A stretch of DNA of 64,000 nucleotides from Pseudomonas wadenswilerensis (lineage in GTDB: Bacteria; Pseudomonadota; Gammaproteobacteria; Pseudomonadales; Pseudomonadaceae): positions 744,001 to 808,000 of the forward strand of contig NZ_UIDD01000010.1 of NCBI RefSeq assembly GCF_900497695.1. Direction: 5' to 3'. Positions 9,614-18,142 of this stretch are shown piece after piece. Each line of letters opens with the position of its first letter. The first letter of the stretch is position 1. The notes under the pieces are model-generated. The model saw only the letters and a program-made list of their open reading frames with translations. It had not been told where the DNA came from and searched no databases. The translations under genes and the position numbers were made by a program.

Positions 9614-10409
9614 ACGCGCCTCGATCGGCCTGCGCCTGGCGGCCTGGGGCGGGCTGGTGTTCCTGCACTTCCCGATCCTGATCATCTTCCTCTATGCCTT
9701 CAACACCGAGGACGCCGCCTTCAGTTTTCCGCCCCAGGGCTTCACCCTGAAGTGGTTCAGCGTGGCCTTCTCGCGCCCGGATGTGCTGGAGTCGATCACG
9801 CTGTCGCTGCAGGTCGCCTGCCTGGCCACGCTGCTCGCCCTGGTACTCGGCACCCTGGCCTCGGCGGCGCTGTACCGGCGCAGTTTTTTCGGCAAAGAGA
9901 GCATTTCGCTGATGCTGATACTGCCCATCGCCCTGCCCGGGATCATCACCGGCATCGCCCTGCTCTCGGCGTTCAAGACCCTAGGCATAGAGCCCGGTAT
10001 TTTCACCATCGTCGTCGGCCACGCCACCTTCTGCGTGGTGATCGTCTACAACAACGTCATCGCCCGCCTGCGGCGTACCTCGCAGAGCCTGATCGAGGCG
10101 TCGATGGATCTCGGGGCCGACGGCTGGCAGACCTTTCGCTACATCGTTCTGCCCAACCTCGGCTCGGCTCTATTGGCCGGCGGCATGCTGGCCTTTGCCT
10201 TGTCGTTCGACGAAATCATCGTCACCACCTTCACCGCTGGCCACGAACGCACCCTGCCGATCTGGCTGCTCAACCAGTTGAGCCGGCCGCGCGATGTGCC
10301 GGTTACCAACGTGGTGGCCATGCTGGTGATGCTGGTGACCATGCTGCCGATCCTCGGCGCCTACTACCTGACCCGCGGCGGCGAAAGCGTTGCCGGCAGC
10401 GGCAAATAA
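9603..10409 (+). CDS. ydcV: Polyamine ABC transporter permease 2 (YdcV/PotC-like)
   Basis: 268 aa from the ATG at 9603 (MHSERASIGLRLAAWGG), inside the end of ydcU. Multiple hydrophobic helices are visible, and the EAA loop reads SLIEASMDLGADGWQTFRYIVLPNLGSAL. It pairs with YdcU to form the translocation pore. The gene ends 19 bp before the dehydrogenase, whose ribosome site TGGAGGA lies in the gap, so the catabolic gene belongs to the same operon. Confidence 0.93.
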   Translation: MHSERASIGLRLAAWGGLVFLHFPILIIFLYAFNTEDAAFSFPPQGFTLKWFSVAFSRPDVLESITLSLQVACLATLLALVLGTLASAALYRRSFFGKESISLMLILPIALPGIITGIALLSAFKTLGIEPGIFTIVVGHATFCVVIVYNNVIARLRRTSQSLIEASMDLGADGWQTFRYIVLPNLGSALLAGGMLAFALSFDEIIVTTFTAGHERTLPIWLLNQLSRPRDVPVTNVVAMLVMLVTMLPILGAYYLTRGGESVAGSGK

Positions 10410-10428
10410 CTCCTGGAGGACTGGAACC

Positions 10429-11853
10429 ATGCAAACCCGACTGTTGATCAACGGCCAACTGGTTGAAGGCGAAGGCGCAGGCTACGCAGTGCTCAACCCG
10501 GCGCTGGGCACTGTGCTGGTGGAGGTCAATGAAGCCAGCGAAGCCCAGGTCGACGCCGCCGTGCGCGCCGCCGACCGCGCCTTCGAGAGCTGGTCGCAGA
10601 CCACGCCCAAGGACCGCTCGCGGTTGCTGCTCAAACTCGCGGACACTATCGAGGCCCACGGCGAGGAACTGGCGCGGCTGGAATCGGACAACTGCGGCAA
10701 GCCCTATGCCGCCGCGCTCAACGACGAGATCCCGGCCATCGCCGACGTGTTTCGTTTTTTCGCCGGTGCCACCCGCTGCCTGGGCGGCTCGGCCGCAGGT
10801 GAGTACCTGCCGGGACATACCTCGATGGTGCGCCGCGACCCGCTGGGCGTGGTCGCCTCGATCGCACCGTGGAACTACCCGCTGATGATGGTGGCCTGGA
10901 AGATTGCCCCGGCCCTGGCCGCCGGCAACACCGTGGTGCTCAAGCCGTCGGAGCAGACGCCGCTGACGGCCTTGCGCCTGGCGGAACTGGCCAGCGAAAT
11001 ATTCCCGGCCGGCGTGCTGAATATCCTCTTCGGCCGCGGCCCGAGTGTCGGCACGCCGCTGGTGAGCCACCCGAAAGTGCGCATGGTGTCGCTGACCGGC
11101 TCGATCGCAACCGGCGCCAACATCATCGCCAGCACCGCCGATAGCGTCAAACGCATGCACATGGAACTGGGCGGCAAGGCACCGGTGATCATTTTCGATG
11201 ATGCCGATATCGACGCCGCGGTCGACGGCATCCGCACCTTCGGCTTCTATAATGCCGGCCAGGACTGCACCGCCGCTTGCCGTATCTATGCCCAGAGCGG
11301 CATCTACGAGCAGTTCGTCGAAAAACTCGGCAAGGCCGTCGCCAGTATCAAGCATGGTCTGCAGAACGACCCGGACACCGAGCTCGGCCCACTGATCACC
11401 GCCCAGCACCGCGACCGGGTAGCGGCCATGGTCGAACGGGCGCTTGCCCAACCGCATATCCGCCTGATAACCGGTGGCAAGGCGGTGGCCGGTGACGGTT
11501 TCTTCTTTGAACCGACTGTGCTGGCCGATGCCCAGCAGGATGACGAGATCGTCCGCCGCGAAGTGTTCGGGCCGGTGGTCTCGGTGACCCGCTTTGAGGA
11601 TGAAGAGCAGGCCCTGGCCTGGGCCAACGATTCGGACTACGGCCTGGCGTCATCGCTGTGGACCGCTGACGTCGGCCGTGCCCATCGCGTCTCGGCGCGC
11701 CTGCAGTACGGCTGTACCTGGGTCAACACGCACTTTATGCTGGTCAGCGAAATGCCCCATGGCGGTCAGAAACTGTCCGGCTATGGCAAGGATATGTCCA
11801 TGTACGGGCTGGAGGACTACACCTGCGTCCGGCATGTGATGTTCAAACATTAA
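10429..11853 (+). CDS. patD: Gamma-aminobutyraldehyde dehydrogenase (YdcW/PatD-like)
   Basis: NAD-dependent aldehyde dehydrogenase of 474 aa, the length of E. coli YdcW/PatD. It converts 4-aminobutyraldehyde to GABA. Visible family features are the NAD-binding turn region SLTGSIATGA, the general-base segment MELGGKAP and the catalytic Cys in FYNAGQDCTAACR. The start ATG at 10429 follows TGGAGGA at 10414-10420. It sits between the transporter and spermidine dehydrogenase, which would produce its substrate. A broader role on other omega-amino aldehydes cannot be excluded from sequence. Confidence 0.9.
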   Translation: MQTRLLINGQLVEGEGAGYAVLNPALGTVLVEVNEASEAQVDAAVRAADRAFESWSQTTPKDRSRLLLKLADTIEAHGEELARLESDNCGKPYAAALNDEIPAIADVFRFFAGATRCLGGSAAGEYLPGHTSMVRRDPLGVVASIAPWNYPLMMVAWKIAPALAAGNTVVLKPSEQTPLTALRLAELASEIFPAGVLNILFGRGPSVGTPLVSHPKVRMVSLTGSIATGANIIASTADSVKRMHMELGGKAPVIIFDDADIDAAVDGIRTFGFYNAGQDCTAACRIYAQSGIYEQFVEKLGKAVASIKHGLQNDPDTELGPLITAQHRDRVAAMVERALAQPHIRLITGGKAVAGDGFFFEPTVLADAQQDDEIVRREVFGPVVSVTRFEDEEQALAWANDSDYGLASSLWTADVGRAHRVSARLQYGCTWVNTHFMLVSEMPHGGQKLSGYGKDMSMYGLEDYTCVRHVMFKH

Positions 11854-11866
11854 GGTAAGGACACCC

Positions 11867-13729
11867 ATGGAAATCACCCGACGCGACTTCATCAACGGAG
11901 TCGCCATCGGCGTTACAGCGGGCCTGACCCCGCTGCAACTGCTTCAGGCTGCCCCCGGCGGGCGCTACTACCCACCGGCCCTGACCGGTTTGCGCGGCAG
12001 TCACCCCGGCGCTTTCGACGTTGCGCACCAGATGGGCTGGGAGAAAAAAACCTTCGTCACCGACGCCCTGCCGATCAGCGAAGAGTATGACCTGGTGGTG
12101 GTCGGCGGCGGCATCAGCGGCCTGTCGGCAGCGTTCTTCTACCGCGAGAAACACCCGGCTGCGAAGATTCTGATCCTCGAGAACCACGACGACTTCGGCG
12201 GCCATGCCAAGCGCAATGAGTTCAGCGCCGGCGGGCGGATGATCCTCGGCTACGGCGGCAGCGAAGCCTTCCAGTCGCCCAATCACCTGTACAGCAAAGA
12301 GGTCAACGGCCTGCTGAAAAAGCTCGGGGTGGACATCAAGCGTTTCGAGACCGCCTTTGACCGCAGCTTCTATCCCGACCTGGGCCTGTCGCGCGCAGTG
12401 TTCTTCGACCAGGAGACCTTCGGCGAAGACAAGCTGGTCACCGGCGACCCGACGCCGATGGTCGGCGATGACATCGCCCCTACGCAGCTCAACGCCCGTT
12501 CGATCGGCGATTTCATCAACGATTTCCCCCTGCCCGAAAGCGACCGCAAGGCCCTGATCGACCTGCACCAGGCCCCCAGGGATTACCTGGCCGGCAAGTC
12601 GCTGGAAGACAAGACCGCGTACCTCGAGCGCACCAGCTACCGTGATTTCCTGCTCAAGGACGTCGGCCTGTCGGCCAAGGCGGTCAAGTACTTTCAGGGC
12701 CGCAGCAATGATTTCATGGCCCTGAGCATCGATACCGTGGCCGCTGCCGACGCCTACTATGTCGGCTTCCCCGGTTTTGCCGCGATGAACCTGGAGCCGG
12801 TCAGCGAGGAAGCCAAGGCGGAGATGGAAGAGCCCTACATCTACCACTTCCCCGACGGCAACGCGTCGCTGGCGCGCCTGCTGGTGCGCAGCCTGATACC
12901 GACGGTGGCGCCGGGCCAGAACATGGAGGACATCGTCCTCGCCAATTTCGACTACAGCCAGCTCGACCGCGCCGGGCAGCCGGTGCGCCTGCGTCTGAAC
13001 AGCACGGCGGTCAGCGTGCGCAACGTCGACGGAGGCGTCAATGTCGGCTACAGCCGCGCCGGGCAACTGGCCCAGGTGCGCGGCAAGCACTGCATCCTGG
13101 CCTGCTACAACATGATGATCCCCTACCTGCTGCGCGACCTGTCGGCCGAACAGGCCCATGCCCTGAGCCAGAACGTCAAGTTTCCGCTGGTGTACACCAA
13201 GGTCATCGTGCGCAACTGGCAGGCGTTCCAGAAGCTTGGCGTGCACGAGATCTACGCCGCCACCCAACCCTACAGCCGGATCAAGCTCGACTACCCGGTG
13301 AGCCTCGGCGGCTACGAGCATCCACGCGACCCGGCGCAGCCCATCGGCCTGCACCTGGTCTACGTGCCGACCAGCCCCGACAGCGGCATGAACAGCCGCG
13401 ACCAGGCCCGTGCCGGACGCGGGCGCCTGTATGGCACTTCATTCGAAGTGCTGGAAAGCCAGCTGCGCGAACAGTTGCAACGCATGCTTGGCCCCGGCGG
13501 TTTTGACCACGACAAGGACATCCTGGCGATCACCGTCAACCGCTGGCCCCACGGCTACGCCTGCTTCAGCAACACCCTCTACGACGATCCCGAGCAGACC
13601 GAAAAGTGGATAGCACTGGCGCGCCAACCCGTGGGCAAGGTCAGCATCGCCAACTCGGACGCGGCCTGGAGCGCCTATGCCCATGCGGCGATTGATGAGG
13701 CGTGGCGGGCGGTGGGGGAGCTGGGCTGA
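11867..13729 (+). CDS. spdH: Spermidine dehydrogenase, Tat-exported FAD enzyme (SpdH-like)
   Basis: 620 aa, matching the length I recall for P. aeruginosa SpdH (PA3713), which also lies near the wsp operon. The N-terminus ITRRDFINGVAIGVTAGL is a twin-arginine signal, so a folded FAD enzyme is probably exported to the periplasm. The FAD dinucleotide-binding motif is VVVGGGISGLSAAF (about residues 79-92). SpdH cleaves spermidine to 1,3-diaminopropane and 4-aminobutyraldehyde, the substrate of the preceding dehydrogenase. It begins 13 bp after patD with a TAAGGTAAGGA-type leader, so it is in the same operon. Activity is inferred from length, motifs and context. Confidence 0.85.
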   Translation: MEITRRDFINGVAIGVTAGLTPLQLLQAAPGGRYYPPALTGLRGSHPGAFDVAHQMGWEKKTFVTDALPISEEYDLVVVGGGISGLSAAFFYREKHPAAKILILENHDDFGGHAKRNEFSAGGRMILGYGGSEAFQSPNHLYSKEVNGLLKKLGVDIKRFETAFDRSFYPDLGLSRAVFFDQETFGEDKLVTGDPTPMVGDDIAPTQLNARSIGDFINDFPLPESDRKALIDLHQAPRDYLAGKSLEDKTAYLERTSYRDFLLKDVGLSAKAVKYFQGRSNDFMALSIDTVAAADAYYVGFPGFAAMNLEPVSEEAKAEMEEPYIYHFPDGNASLARLLVRSLIPTVAPGQNMEDIVLANFDYSQLDRAGQPVRLRLNSTAVSVRNVDGGVNVGYSRAGQLAQVRGKHCILACYNMMIPYLLRDLSAEQAHALSQNVKFPLVYTKVIVRNWQAFQKLGVHEIYAATQPYSRIKLDYPVSLGGYEHPRDPAQPIGLHLVYVPTSPDSGMNSRDQARAGRGRLYGTSFEVLESQLREQLQRMLGPGGFDHDKDILAITVNRWPHGYACFSNTLYDDPEQTEKWIALARQPVGKVSIANSDAAWSAYAHAAIDEAWRAVGELG

Positions 13730-13795
13730 ATCCAGGAAACCTCCTTCATCCGCAAAGTCCTCGTCCTACGGTCGTCCCATTGCTGCATGGATGAC

Positions 13796-13814
13796 GGTAT
13801 CATAATCTGATACC
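13796..13814. promoter_or_regulatory. Perfect palindromic operator abutting the hicA start
   Basis: GGTATCATAATCTGATACC is a perfect inverted repeat (7-bp arms, 5-bp centre) ending on the base before the hicA ATG. A TTGCTG at 13780-13785 and TAATCT at 13803-13808, 17 bp apart, could be the -35 and -10 boxes, putting the operator over the -10. HicB-type antitoxins with an RHH tail autorepress such sites. No ribosome site fits between the -10 and the ATG, so the hicA message may be leaderless. Confidence 0.65.
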
Positions 13815-14069
13815 ATGAATAATCATCAGCGCGGCACGTTGAAGTCGGTCTTCAGCAAACCGATACCCAACAATCTGGAATGGGCTCGCATCGAATCGTT
13901 GCTGGTCGGTGCGGGGGCCCGGGTAATCGAAGGCAGAGGTTCACGCGTGCGCTTCGAACTCAATGGTGTGATCGCGACGTTCCATCGCCCTCATCCGGAT
14001 AAAGATGCCAAGCCTTATCAGATCCGCGATGCGCGGTTGTTTCTGGAACAGGCCGGAGTGACCCCATGA
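13815..14069 (+). CDS. hicA: HicA-family mRNA interferase toxin
   Basis: 84 aa of the double-stranded-RNA-binding-like HicA fold: LEWARIESLLVGAGARVIEGRGSR at about residues 21-44, then FELNGVIATFHRPHPDKDAKPYQIRDARLFLEQAGV. HicA toxins cleave mRNA. The usual catalytic His of the GSH motif is replaced by Arg here (GSRVRF), while a FHRPHP motif follows, the pattern of a divergent HicA subgroup. The stop overlaps the hicB start by 4 bp. The ATG at 13815 directly follows the operator palindrome; a TTG at 13839 is a less likely alternative start. Confidence 0.85.
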   Translation: MNNHQRGTLKSVFSKPIPNNLEWARIESLLVGAGARVIEGRGSRVRFELNGVIATFHRPHPDKDAKPYQIRDARLFLEQAGVTP

Positions 14070-14398
14070 ATGTCATGCACTACAAAGGCTATGCCGCCCG
14101 TATTGAATACAGCGATGAAGACCAATTGTTGATTGGCCACGTCGCAGGTATACGCGATGTGATCGGTTTTCACGCGCAATCGGTCGCGCAACTGCGCATC
14201 GCCTTCGAAGAAGCCGTGGATGACTACCTCGATACTTGTGCGCGCTTGGGACGTGAGCCGCAGAAAGCTTATTCGGGGAAATTGAGCTTGCGCCTGGAGC
14301 CGACGCTGCATGCCAGCGTCGCGCAAAAGGCTGAGCTGGCAGACAAGAGCATCAATCAGTGGGTCAGTGATGTGTTGAGCCAGGCGGCACATGCCTGA
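14066..14398 (+). CDS. hicB: HicB-family antitoxin with RHH DNA-binding tail
   Basis: 110 aa. The N-terminal half (about residues 1-60: MHYKGYAARIEYSDEDQLLIGHVAGI ... AFEEAVDDYLDTC) is the partial RNase-H-like HicB fold that blocks HicA. The C-terminal half (SGKLSLRLEPTLHASVAQKAELADKSINQWV) is a ribbon-helix-helix of the CopG/Arc type, which should bind the palindrome upstream of hicA. It overlaps hicA by ATGA, giving coupled translation with the toxin first. Confidence 0.9.
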   Translation: MNVMHYKGYAARIEYSDEDQLLIGHVAGIRDVIGFHAQSVAQLRIAFEEAVDDYLDTCARLGREPQKAYSGKLSLRLEPTLHASVAQKAELADKSINQWVSDVLSQAAHA

Positions 14399-14403
14399 GG
14401 CCC

Positions 14404-14473
14404 GCTCCCACAGAGGGTTTATGTACGCCGAACCTGTGGGAGCTGGCTTGCCTGCGATCGAGCGCGAAGCGCT
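14404..14473. repeat. Repetitive extragenic palindrome after hicB
   Basis: Inverted copies of GCTCCCACA (14404-14412) and TGTGGGAGC (14435-14443) fill the hicB-OYE spacer, followed by AGCGCGAAGCGCT (14461-14473). The GCTCCCACA arm is shared with the repeat at 46840-46906. The two flanking genes converge here, so the structure may also act as a terminator. Confidence 0.6.
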
Positions 14474-14483
14474 CGCCATTCAG

Positions 14484-15590
14484 TCAATCGCGCAAATCAG
14501 ACTCGTGTATCGGCTGGTCACGACTGGTAGCCCGTTGGTACTGCGCCGGCCACACTGCCTTGTTGCCCCCCAGGTCGTCGTCGGCGTGCAGCGGCCAGTA
14601 GGGGTCGCGCAGTAGCTCGCGGGCGAGGAAAATGATATCGGCCTGCGCCGTACGCAAGATGGTTTCAGCCTGCATCGGGTCGGTAATCATGCCGACCGTC
14701 CCGGTGGCGATCCCCGCCTCCTCCCGCACCTTGGCCGCAAACTGGGTTTGATAGCCCGGCCCTGTGGGGATCTCGGCTTTTACCGAGGTGCCGCCGGACG
14801 ACACATCGATCAGGTCCACTCCCAACTTTCTCAAGCGCTTGGCCAACTCCACGGTCTCATCCGGATTCCAGCCATCTTCCACCCAATCGGTGGCCGACAG
14901 ACGCACGAACACCGGCAGCTCAGCCGGCCAGACCTCACGCACCGCTTCGGTCACTTGCAGGGTCAGGCGGATACGGTTTTCGAAGCAGCTGCCGTACTGG
15001 TCACGGCGCTGGTTGCTCAAGGGCGAGAGGAACTGGTGCAGCAGGTAGCCATGGGCGGCATGCACTTCGGCCACCTTGAAGCCGGCCTCCAGGGCACGCC
15101 GGGCGGCAGCGACAAAGGCCTGGATGATGTCAGCGATCTGCGCTTCGGTCAGTTCGGCAGGTGCGGTGTGCTCCGGGTCGAAGGCAATCTTCGAGGGCCC
15201 CACCGGCACCCAGCCACCATCGTCCACCTTGACGCTGCCATGCTTGCCCAGCCAGGGCCGATGGGTGCTGGCCTTGCGCCCGGCATGGGCCAGCTGGATG
15301 CCTGGCACCGCGCCCTGGGCGGTGATGAAACGGGTGATGCGTTGCAGCGCCGGGATCTGCGCGTCGTCCCACAAGCCCAGGTCCTGCGCGGTAATGCGCC
15401 CATCGGCAGTCACGGCAGTGGCTTCGGTGAAAATCAGGCCGGCGCCACCCACCGCGCGGCTGCCCAAGTGCACCAGGTGCCAGTCATTGGCCAGGCCGTC
15501 GACACTGGAATACTGGCACATGGGTGACACGGCAATGCGGTTGGGCAGGATCAGCTGGCGCAGGGTGTACGGCTCAAGCAGCAGGCTCAT
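14484..15590 (-). CDS. Old Yellow Enzyme family NADH:flavin oxidoreductase
   Basis: 368 aa FMN-dependent ene-reductase of the OYE/YqjM/XenA class. Start ATG at 15590 follows GAGAGGTG. Visible family motifs are ILPNRIAVSPMCQYSS near residues 13-28 (with the Cys that tunes FMN in the YqjM-like class), GIQLAHAGRKAS, and VAEVHAAHGYLLHQFLSPLSNQR. The late segment VGMITDPMQAETILRTAQADIIFLARELLRDPYWP completes the barrel. Family members reduce alpha,beta-unsaturated carbonyls and some xenobiotics. The natural substrate is unknown. Confidence 0.92.
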   Translation of the reverse strand: MSLLLEPYTLRQLILPNRIAVSPMCQYSSVDGLANDWHLVHLGSRAVGGAGLIFTEATAVTADGRITAQDLGLWDDAQIPALQRITRFITAQGAVPGIQLAHAGRKASTHRPWLGKHGSVKVDDGGWVPVGPSKIAFDPEHTAPAELTEAQIADIIQAFVAAARRALEAGFKVAEVHAAHGYLLHQFLSPLSNQRRDQYGSCFENRIRLTLQVTEAVREVWPAELPVFVRLSATDWVEDGWNPDETVELAKRLRKLGVDLIDVSSGGTSVKAEIPTGPGYQTQFAAKVREEAGIATGTVGMITDPMQAETILRTAQADIIFLARELLRDPYWPLHADDDLGGNKAVWPAQYQRATSRDQPIHESDLRD

Positions 15591-15707
15591 GGGGCACCTC
15601 TCAAATCAAGTGGTAAGGCTCCAGATGGTTGACCGGCCGACTACAGAATCTTCCCCGCAGGTTCTTCGACCCATCATCCGAAGCCTAGACCACTTTGCCC
15701 CGTCAGT

Positions 15708-17417
15708 TCAGCGCGGCTCGATATGGGCGATCATCAGTTGCACGCTTTCCTGGCCGCGGAACTCGTTGACGTCGAGCTTGTAGGCCAACTCCACCCAGCG
15801 CACCGTCGGGTTGGGCCAGACCTCGCGGTCGATGCCAAAGGCGATGCCATCGAGCTTGAGCGAACCGCATTCGCTCTTGAGCACCACCTTCAGGTGCCGC
15901 TCACCGACGACGCGCTGCTCGACCAGCTGGAACACCCCGTGGAACAGCGGCTCGGGAAAGTGCTGGCCCCAGGGCCCGGCATGGCGCAGGGCGCGGGCCA
16001 GCTCCAGGTGAAATTCCTCGACCGCCAGGGTGCCGTCGGACAGCAGACGGCCGGTCAGGTCTTCTTCGTGCAGCTGGCGCCGGGTTTCTTCGTCGAACGC
16101 CTGGGCAAAGGCCGGGAAGTTGTCGGCGGGCAGCGATAGGCCGGCAGCCATGGCGTGGCCACCAAACTTGCTGATCAACTGCGGGTGACGCGCCGCCACG
16201 GCATCCAGTGCATCGCGAATATGGAAGCCCGGCACCGAACGCGCCGAGCCCTTGAGCATGCCTTCGCCAGCATCGGCAAAGGCGATGGTCGGGCGGTGAT
16301 AACGCTCTTTCAGGCGCGAGGCGAGGATGCCGATCACGCCCTGGTGCCAGTCCGGCTCGAACAGGCACAGGCCGAACGGCATCGACTCCAGCGCCAGGTC
16401 CTTGAGCTGGGCCAGGGCTTCGCGCTGCATGCCCTGCTCGATGGACTTGCGGTCCTGGTTCAGTTCGTCGAGCTGGCCGGCGATTTCCCGTGCCAGGTTG
16501 GCATCGTCACTGAGCAGGCACTCGATGCCCAGGCTCATGTCGTCCAGGCGTCCGGCGGCATTGAGCCGAGGGCCGAGGATAAAGCCAAGGTCGGTGGAGG
16601 TGATGCGCGCATGATCGCGCCGGGCCACTTCAATGATGGCCTTGAGCCCCGGCCGGGCCCGCCCGGCACGGATGCGTTCCAGGCCCTGATGGACCAGGAT
16701 ACGATTGTTGGCATCCAGCGGCACCACGTCAGCCACGCTGCCCAGGGCCACCAGATCGAGCAGCTCGCCGATGTTCGGTTGCGGCGCGTTGTCGTAATGA
16801 CCGAGGCTGCGCAAACGCGCTCGCAAGGCCATCAGCACATAGAAGATCACCCCGACCCCGGCCAGCGCCTTGCTGGGAAACTCGCAGCCCGGCTGGTTGG
16901 GATTGACGATGGCGTCTGCCGCCGGCAATTCATGGCCCGGCAGGTGGTGATCGGTCACCAGTACTTTCAAGCCCGCAGCCTTGGCGGCTGCCACGCCTTC
17001 GACGCTGGAGATGCCGTTGTCGACGGTGATCAGCAACTGCGGCTGGCGTTGCAAGGCCACCTCGACGATCTCCGGGGTCAGGCCATAGCCGTACTCGAAG
17101 CGGTTGGGCACCAGGTAATCGACATGGGCGGCACCGAGCAGACGCAGGCCGAGTACACCGACGGTACTGGCCGTGGCGCCGTCAGCGTCGAAGTCGCCGA
17201 CGATGAGGATGCGCTGGCGTTCTGCCAGTGCCGCCACCAGCAGGTCGACCGCCGCCTCGATGCCCTTGAGCTGCTGGTAAGGCAGCAAGCGCGCCAGGCT
17301 TTTATCCAGCTCGGCTGCCGACTGCACGCCGCGGGCGGCATACAGGCGGGTCAGCAACGGTGGCAGGTCGCCAAGGAATGGCAGCGTGGACGGCAACGGG
17401 CGGGGATCGATACGCAT
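15708..17417 (-). CDS. recJ: Single-stranded-DNA-specific 5'-3' exonuclease RecJ
   Basis: 569 aa. The DHH phosphoesterase domain shows the metal-binding motifs ILIVGDFDADGATAS, LITVDNGISS and VTDHHLPG in the first 170 residues. The DHHA1 domain follows with SKFGGHAMAAGLSL (GGHxxAAG motif), and a C-terminal oligonucleotide-binding region ends at ESVQLMIAHIEPR. RecJ degrades 5'-ended single strands in recombination and mismatch repair. The length is normal. It lies downstream of yaeQ on the same strand with a 55-bp gap. Confidence 0.96.
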   Translation of the reverse strand: MRIDPRPLPSTLPFLGDLPPLLTRLYAARGVQSAAELDKSLARLLPYQQLKGIEAAVDLLVAALAERQRILIVGDFDADGATASTVGVLGLRLLGAAHVDYLVPNRFEYGYGLTPEIVEVALQRQPQLLITVDNGISSVEGVAAAKAAGLKVLVTDHHLPGHELPAADAIVNPNQPGCEFPSKALAGVGVIFYVLMALRARLRSLGHYDNAPQPNIGELLDLVALGSVADVVPLDANNRILVHQGLERIRAGRARPGLKAIIEVARRDHARITSTDLGFILGPRLNAAGRLDDMSLGIECLLSDDANLAREIAGQLDELNQDRKSIEQGMQREALAQLKDLALESMPFGLCLFEPDWHQGVIGILASRLKERYHRPTIAFADAGEGMLKGSARSVPGFHIRDALDAVAARHPQLISKFGGHAMAAGLSLPADNFPAFAQAFDEETRRQLHEEDLTGRLLSDGTLAVEEFHLELARALRHAGPWGQHFPEPLFHGVFQLVEQRVVGERHLKVVLKSECGSLKLDGIAFGIDREVWPNPTVRWVELAYKLDVNEFRGQESVQLMIAHIEPR

Positions 17418-17472
17418 GGGGCGATTGGGGCTTCTCGTGAATCAGGAATGTTCGACCGGAACGGGCGCGCGA

Positions 17473-18012
17473 TCAGCGCTCGCCCATCAGCCATTGAAGC
17501 TGGACTTCGTGCTGGCCGCGATCGTCGGTGACGAACACCGTGCCTTCGCTGATCATCACGTCCCACTTGATCGCCCGCGGCATGTCCTTGGCCAGGGTTT
17601 CCAGAACCTCCTGGGGCACGGCGGCGATGTTCAGGTTTTTCAGGTTCTTGACCGCTGGCACCACCTTGGTTTCCCACACGCGCAGGCTGCCATAGGCCAG
17701 CAGGCTGGTGCGCTCGGTGCGGCGCGAGCACCAGGTCAGGCGATCGGCATCCGGCTGGCCAACTTCGATCCAGTGCAGGATGCGGTCATCCAGGCTCTTT
17801 TCCCACACCGCTGCTTCGTCCACATCCGACAGACCGCGGCCAAAGGCCAGTTGCTCGTTGTACCACAGGGCGTAGGCCAGCAGGCGCACGGCCATGCGCT
17901 CTTCGGTTTCCGACGGGTGACGGGCGATGGTCTGCTTGACGCTTTCGTACACGCCGCGGTCAAGGTCGGTGAGGTTCAGTTCAAACTTGTAGGTGGTGGA
18001 CGGCTGGGCCAT
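17473..18012 (-). CDS. yaeQ: YaeQ family protein
   Basis: 179 aa from the ATG at 18012 (MAQPSTTYKFELNLTDLDRGVY); the open frame extends further upstream but only this part matches the family. YaeQ proteins have a PD-(D/E)xK nuclease-like fold. They were once proposed as RfaH suppressors, but their role is not established. Typical segments are HPSETEERMAVRLLAYALWY, DDRILHWIEVGQPDADRL and WDVMISEGTVFVTD. Confidence 0.92.
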   Translation of the reverse strand: MAQPSTTYKFELNLTDLDRGVYESVKQTIARHPSETEERMAVRLLAYALWYNEQLAFGRGLSDVDEAAVWEKSLDDRILHWIEVGQPDADRLTWCSRRTERTSLLAYGSLRVWETKVVPAVKNLKNLNIAAVPQEVLETLAKDMPRAIKWDVMISEGTVFVTDDRGQHEVQLQWLMGER

Positions 18013-18142
18013 GGACGGGCTTCTTGCGGCAAGGAAAGTCGCCCAGTCTAACCGATCCGCATGTTCCTTGCGCCGCGGCAGTATCTGGGCGCGCCCAGCT
18101 ATGATAAAAACGGGGGCCCTGACCAGCTGCCACGGACGCCTC

